Of a stretch of DNA of 64,000 bases, positions 62,662 to 64,000 are shown one piece after another. The notes below the pieces were generated by a model, which was not told the origin of the DNA, searched no databases, and saw nothing but the letters and a program-made list of their open reading frames with translations. The DNA comes from Fictibacillus gelatini DSM 15865 (GTDB taxonomy: Bacteria > Bacillota > Bacilli > Bacillales > Fictibacillaceae), in contig NZ_AUMP01000001.1 in assembly GCF_000430745.1 (NCBI RefSeq), forward strand, positions 124,001 through 188,000, given 5' to 3'. How positions within the stretch are numbered: position 1 is the stretch's first letter; each line of letters begins with the position of its first letter. A program made the translations under genes and the position numbers.

Positions 62662-63582
62662 TTATGAAGCGCTGTCCTTATAATTCATCATCATTAACTC
62701 CGGATGGACGATGCATGTAAATTTCCCTTCGCTTGATAATGGCGTGAAGTTTAAGCCGACAAGCACTTTTTTCGTTACAATTTTTTTAGTTTCACCTGTT
62801 ATGACAACAGAGTCTGGCTTAATCGCCGTTAAAAAATGCTGGTCCCTACCGACTGATCGATATGGAATGACGCGCAGCCGCGATTCCCACGGATGATTTT
62901 CTCCTTCATTGGTAAAGGCCGAAATATCTTTTGCAAGCCTTACAATTGGCTCAGGGAATAAAGAACCATGTTTTGTCATATCCAAAATCATAACCGGCAC
63001 TTTTGTAATCGGATCAACAAGCTTGTTGCCACTGTCGATTAGGCCGACAGAGTGAATGACGCAATCATCAATTGAAATTTGAACGTTTACTAATTCCGAA
63101 TAATGAATCTTTTCAACCTGGATATCATCTACCCTTCGTTTTGAAAAATACCAAATGATAGGAAAACCGAGAATGACAAATAGCCAGCTTAATGGATCCC
63201 CTAATCCTGTCCCATTTGTGACGAACATTCCGCTTTGTATCGCCAGATCTTTCTCTAAAAAATAATGAGCTGCAAACATCCCTCCTCCGGTGACAAAGGT
63301 TACAAAATAAAACATCAGCACATTTTTAAATAAATAAGTAAACTTATAAAAACCAAATGAAACCACCATAATGACAAATGAAAACAGAAGCTTAATGAAC
63401 GGATGATATAATGAGATTGTTGAAGGAATAAATAATAATAAGACGTAAGAAGACCCAATGAATGCACCGGCTATAATTCTCCATCGATTCAGTTTTCGCT
63501 TTAAAAATAGGCCAGTTAACATAATGAGAAGCAAATCAATGCAAAAATTTAGAAACCAAATGACATCAAGGTAGAGCGTCAT
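62662..63582 (-). CDS. spoIIGA: SpoIIGA, membrane aspartic protease that activates sigma-E
   Basis: A 306-residue protein with about five N-terminal membrane segments (residues 5-150) and a C-terminal domain with the active-site aspartate in GLIDSGNKLVDP and the substrate-binding DMTKHG region. It removes the pro-sequence of sigma-E upon signalling by SpoIIR. The ATG at 63582 follows GAAAGGAG; the longer frame to 63657 is the untranslated leader and promoter. First gene of the spoIIG operon, with sigE after it. Confidence 0.96.
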   Translation of the reverse strand: MTLYLDVIWFLNFCIDLLLIMLTGLFLKRKLNRWRIIAGAFIGSSYVLLLFIPSTISLYHPFIKLLFSFVIMVVSFGFYKFTYLFKNVLMFYFVTFVTGGGMFAAHYFLEKDLAIQSGMFVTNGTGLGDPLSWLFVILGFPIIWYFSKRRVDDIQVEKIHYSELVNVQISIDDCVIHSVGLIDSGNKLVDPITKVPVMILDMTKHGSLFPEPIVRLAKDISAFTNEGENHPWESRLRVIPYRSVGRDQHFLTAIKPDSVVITGETKKIVTKKVLVGLNFTPLSSEGKFTCIVHPELMMMNYKDSAS

Positions 63583-63612
63583 TTGTTTTCTCCTTTCGTT
63601 AAATTTAAAATC

Positions 63613-63645
63613 AGTATAAAAGATTATAAGTATGAAGTCTGTCAA
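63613..63645 (-). promoter_or_regulatory. Spo0A-dependent sigma-A promoter of spoIIGA-sigE
   Basis: The -35 is TTGACA (63645-63640), the -10 is TATACT (63618-63613), and the spacer is 21 bases. Such a long gap (22 in B. subtilis) is the trademark of spoIIG, where Spo0A~P bound beside sigma-A compensates for the spacing. On the plus strand TGTCAAA (63683-63689) and AGTCGAA (63696-63702) resemble the Spo0A box TGTCGAA, one base off each, upstream of the -35. Confidence 0.75.
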
Positions 63646-63723
63646 TTTATGAGACAAGAACCTTTATAATTTTGAAAGGTTTTGTCAAAGTCTGTAGTCG
63701 AAAACGATTGATTTTCGGCCATT

Positions 63724-63761
63724 AAAAAATCCACGTTCCAATTATGGAACGTGGATTTTTT
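63724..63761 (-). terminator. Terminator after ftsZ
   Basis: Perfect stem TCCACGTTCCA with its complement, flanked by A and T runs, follows the ftsZ stop and ends in TTTTTTAATGG on minus. It separates ftsZ from the spoIIGA promoter. Confidence 0.88.
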
Positions 63762-64000
63762 TATCTGCGGCGATTGCGATTGCGATTTCGCAAAAATGCA
63801 GGTATATCAAGTGTTTCAGAGTCAGATTGGCTTGTTTGCTGCGTATTTCTTTGTTCCCGCACCGGCTCTTCACGCTGAATGGTAGGCTTTGGTTGCGGTT
63901 TAGGATTTGTAGATTGCTGGAATTTTGTCCTTGGCGGCTCTAAGCCCTGTGAATTTTCTTTTTCATCAAATCCGGTCGCAATAACCGTAACAAGAATTTC
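63761..64000 (-). CDS. ftsZ: FtsZ, C-terminal part only
   Basis: The last 79 codons are inside the window; the gene continues past base 64000. Read on minus it begins EILVTVIATGFDEKE, the end of the FtsZ globular C-terminal domain, followed by a disordered linker rich in Pro, Gln, Ser and Thr, then DIPAFLRNRNRNRRR. The DIPAFLR segment is the conserved C-terminal peptide bound by FtsA, SepF and EzrA, and the basic tail is typical of Bacillus FtsZ. The gene is cut by the window edge. Confidence 0.96.
   Translation of the reverse strand, partial: EILVTVIATGFDEKENSQGLEPPRTKFQQSTNPKPQPKPTIQREEPVREQRNTQQTSQSDSETLDIPAFLRNRNRNRRR

Overview
The window is a stretch of chromosome from an endospore-forming member of the Bacillaceae. 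The evidence is direct: it carries spoIIGA-sigE-sigG, spoVM, divIVA, ylmCDEFGH, a PyrR-controlled pyr operon, an ileS T-box and a FapR-controlled lipid operon, in the same order as Bacillus subtilis from ftsZ to rbgA but displayed in reverse. Almost everything is on the minus strand. Only rpmB, rqcH and a small UPF0435 gene are on plus. I cannot name the species. Several differences from B. subtilis (no ylqD, no sdaAB/sdaAA, no yloC, thiT inside the rpe-thiN group, an extra methyltransferase after pyrE) suggest a lineage outside the B. subtilis group.

Layout, left to right (i.e. from the 3' end of the minus-strand series): 1-5200 holds ribosome and RNA biogenesis and protein export genes (rbgA, lepB, rplS, trmD, rimM, khpA, rpsP, ffh, ylxM), with a Bacillaceae-type intergenic repeat between ffh and rpsP. 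5300-11100 holds ftsY, smc and rnc, with a UPF0435 gene on the opposite strand between smc and rnc. 11191-19112 holds fatty acid and phospholipid synthesis (acpP, fabG, fabD, plsX, their repressor fapR with an operator-promoter), recG, fakA and yloU. 19339-26430 holds rpmB, the tiny spoVM, thiN/thiT, rpe, rsgA and the PrkC/PrpC kinase-phosphatase pair. 26444-34038 holds rsmB, fmt, def, priA, coaBC, rpoZ, gmk and remA. 34272-39481 holds a P-type calcium ATPase, rqcH and a methyltransferase. 39549-51342 is the whole de novo UMP operon with pyrP and pyrR. 51521-56920 holds rluD, lspA, a DksA-like ylyA, and ileS behind a T-box. 56921-64000 is the cell division and early sporulation cluster ending inside ftsZ.

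Regulation visible in the sequence: three PyrR-type RNA hairpins with paired terminators ahead of pyrR, pyrP and pyrB; a T-box with an AUC specifier ahead of ileS; a FapR box over the fapR start site; a long-spacer sigma-A promoter with Spo0A-box-like sequences ahead of spoIIGA; several good sigma-A promoters (rplS, rpsP, ylxM-ffh, rpmB, pyrR, lspA); and many intrinsic terminators. Several genes need a start other than the longest reading frame, because a clear Shine-Dalgarno sequence sits inside the longer frame.

This is mostly core genome, and I see no defence system, prophage, IS element, CRISPR array, tRNA or rRNA. I found no convincing new multi-gene system. The most interesting leftovers are two structured intergenic repeats (3275-3468 and 50648-50787), an E97-R98 version of the RqcH tRNA-binding DR motif, a run of four stem-loops between ylmC and sigG, a perfect Spo0A box next to the remA promoter, a UUG-initiated sigG whose ribosome site can be closed by a short hairpin, and a degenerate third PyrR loop.
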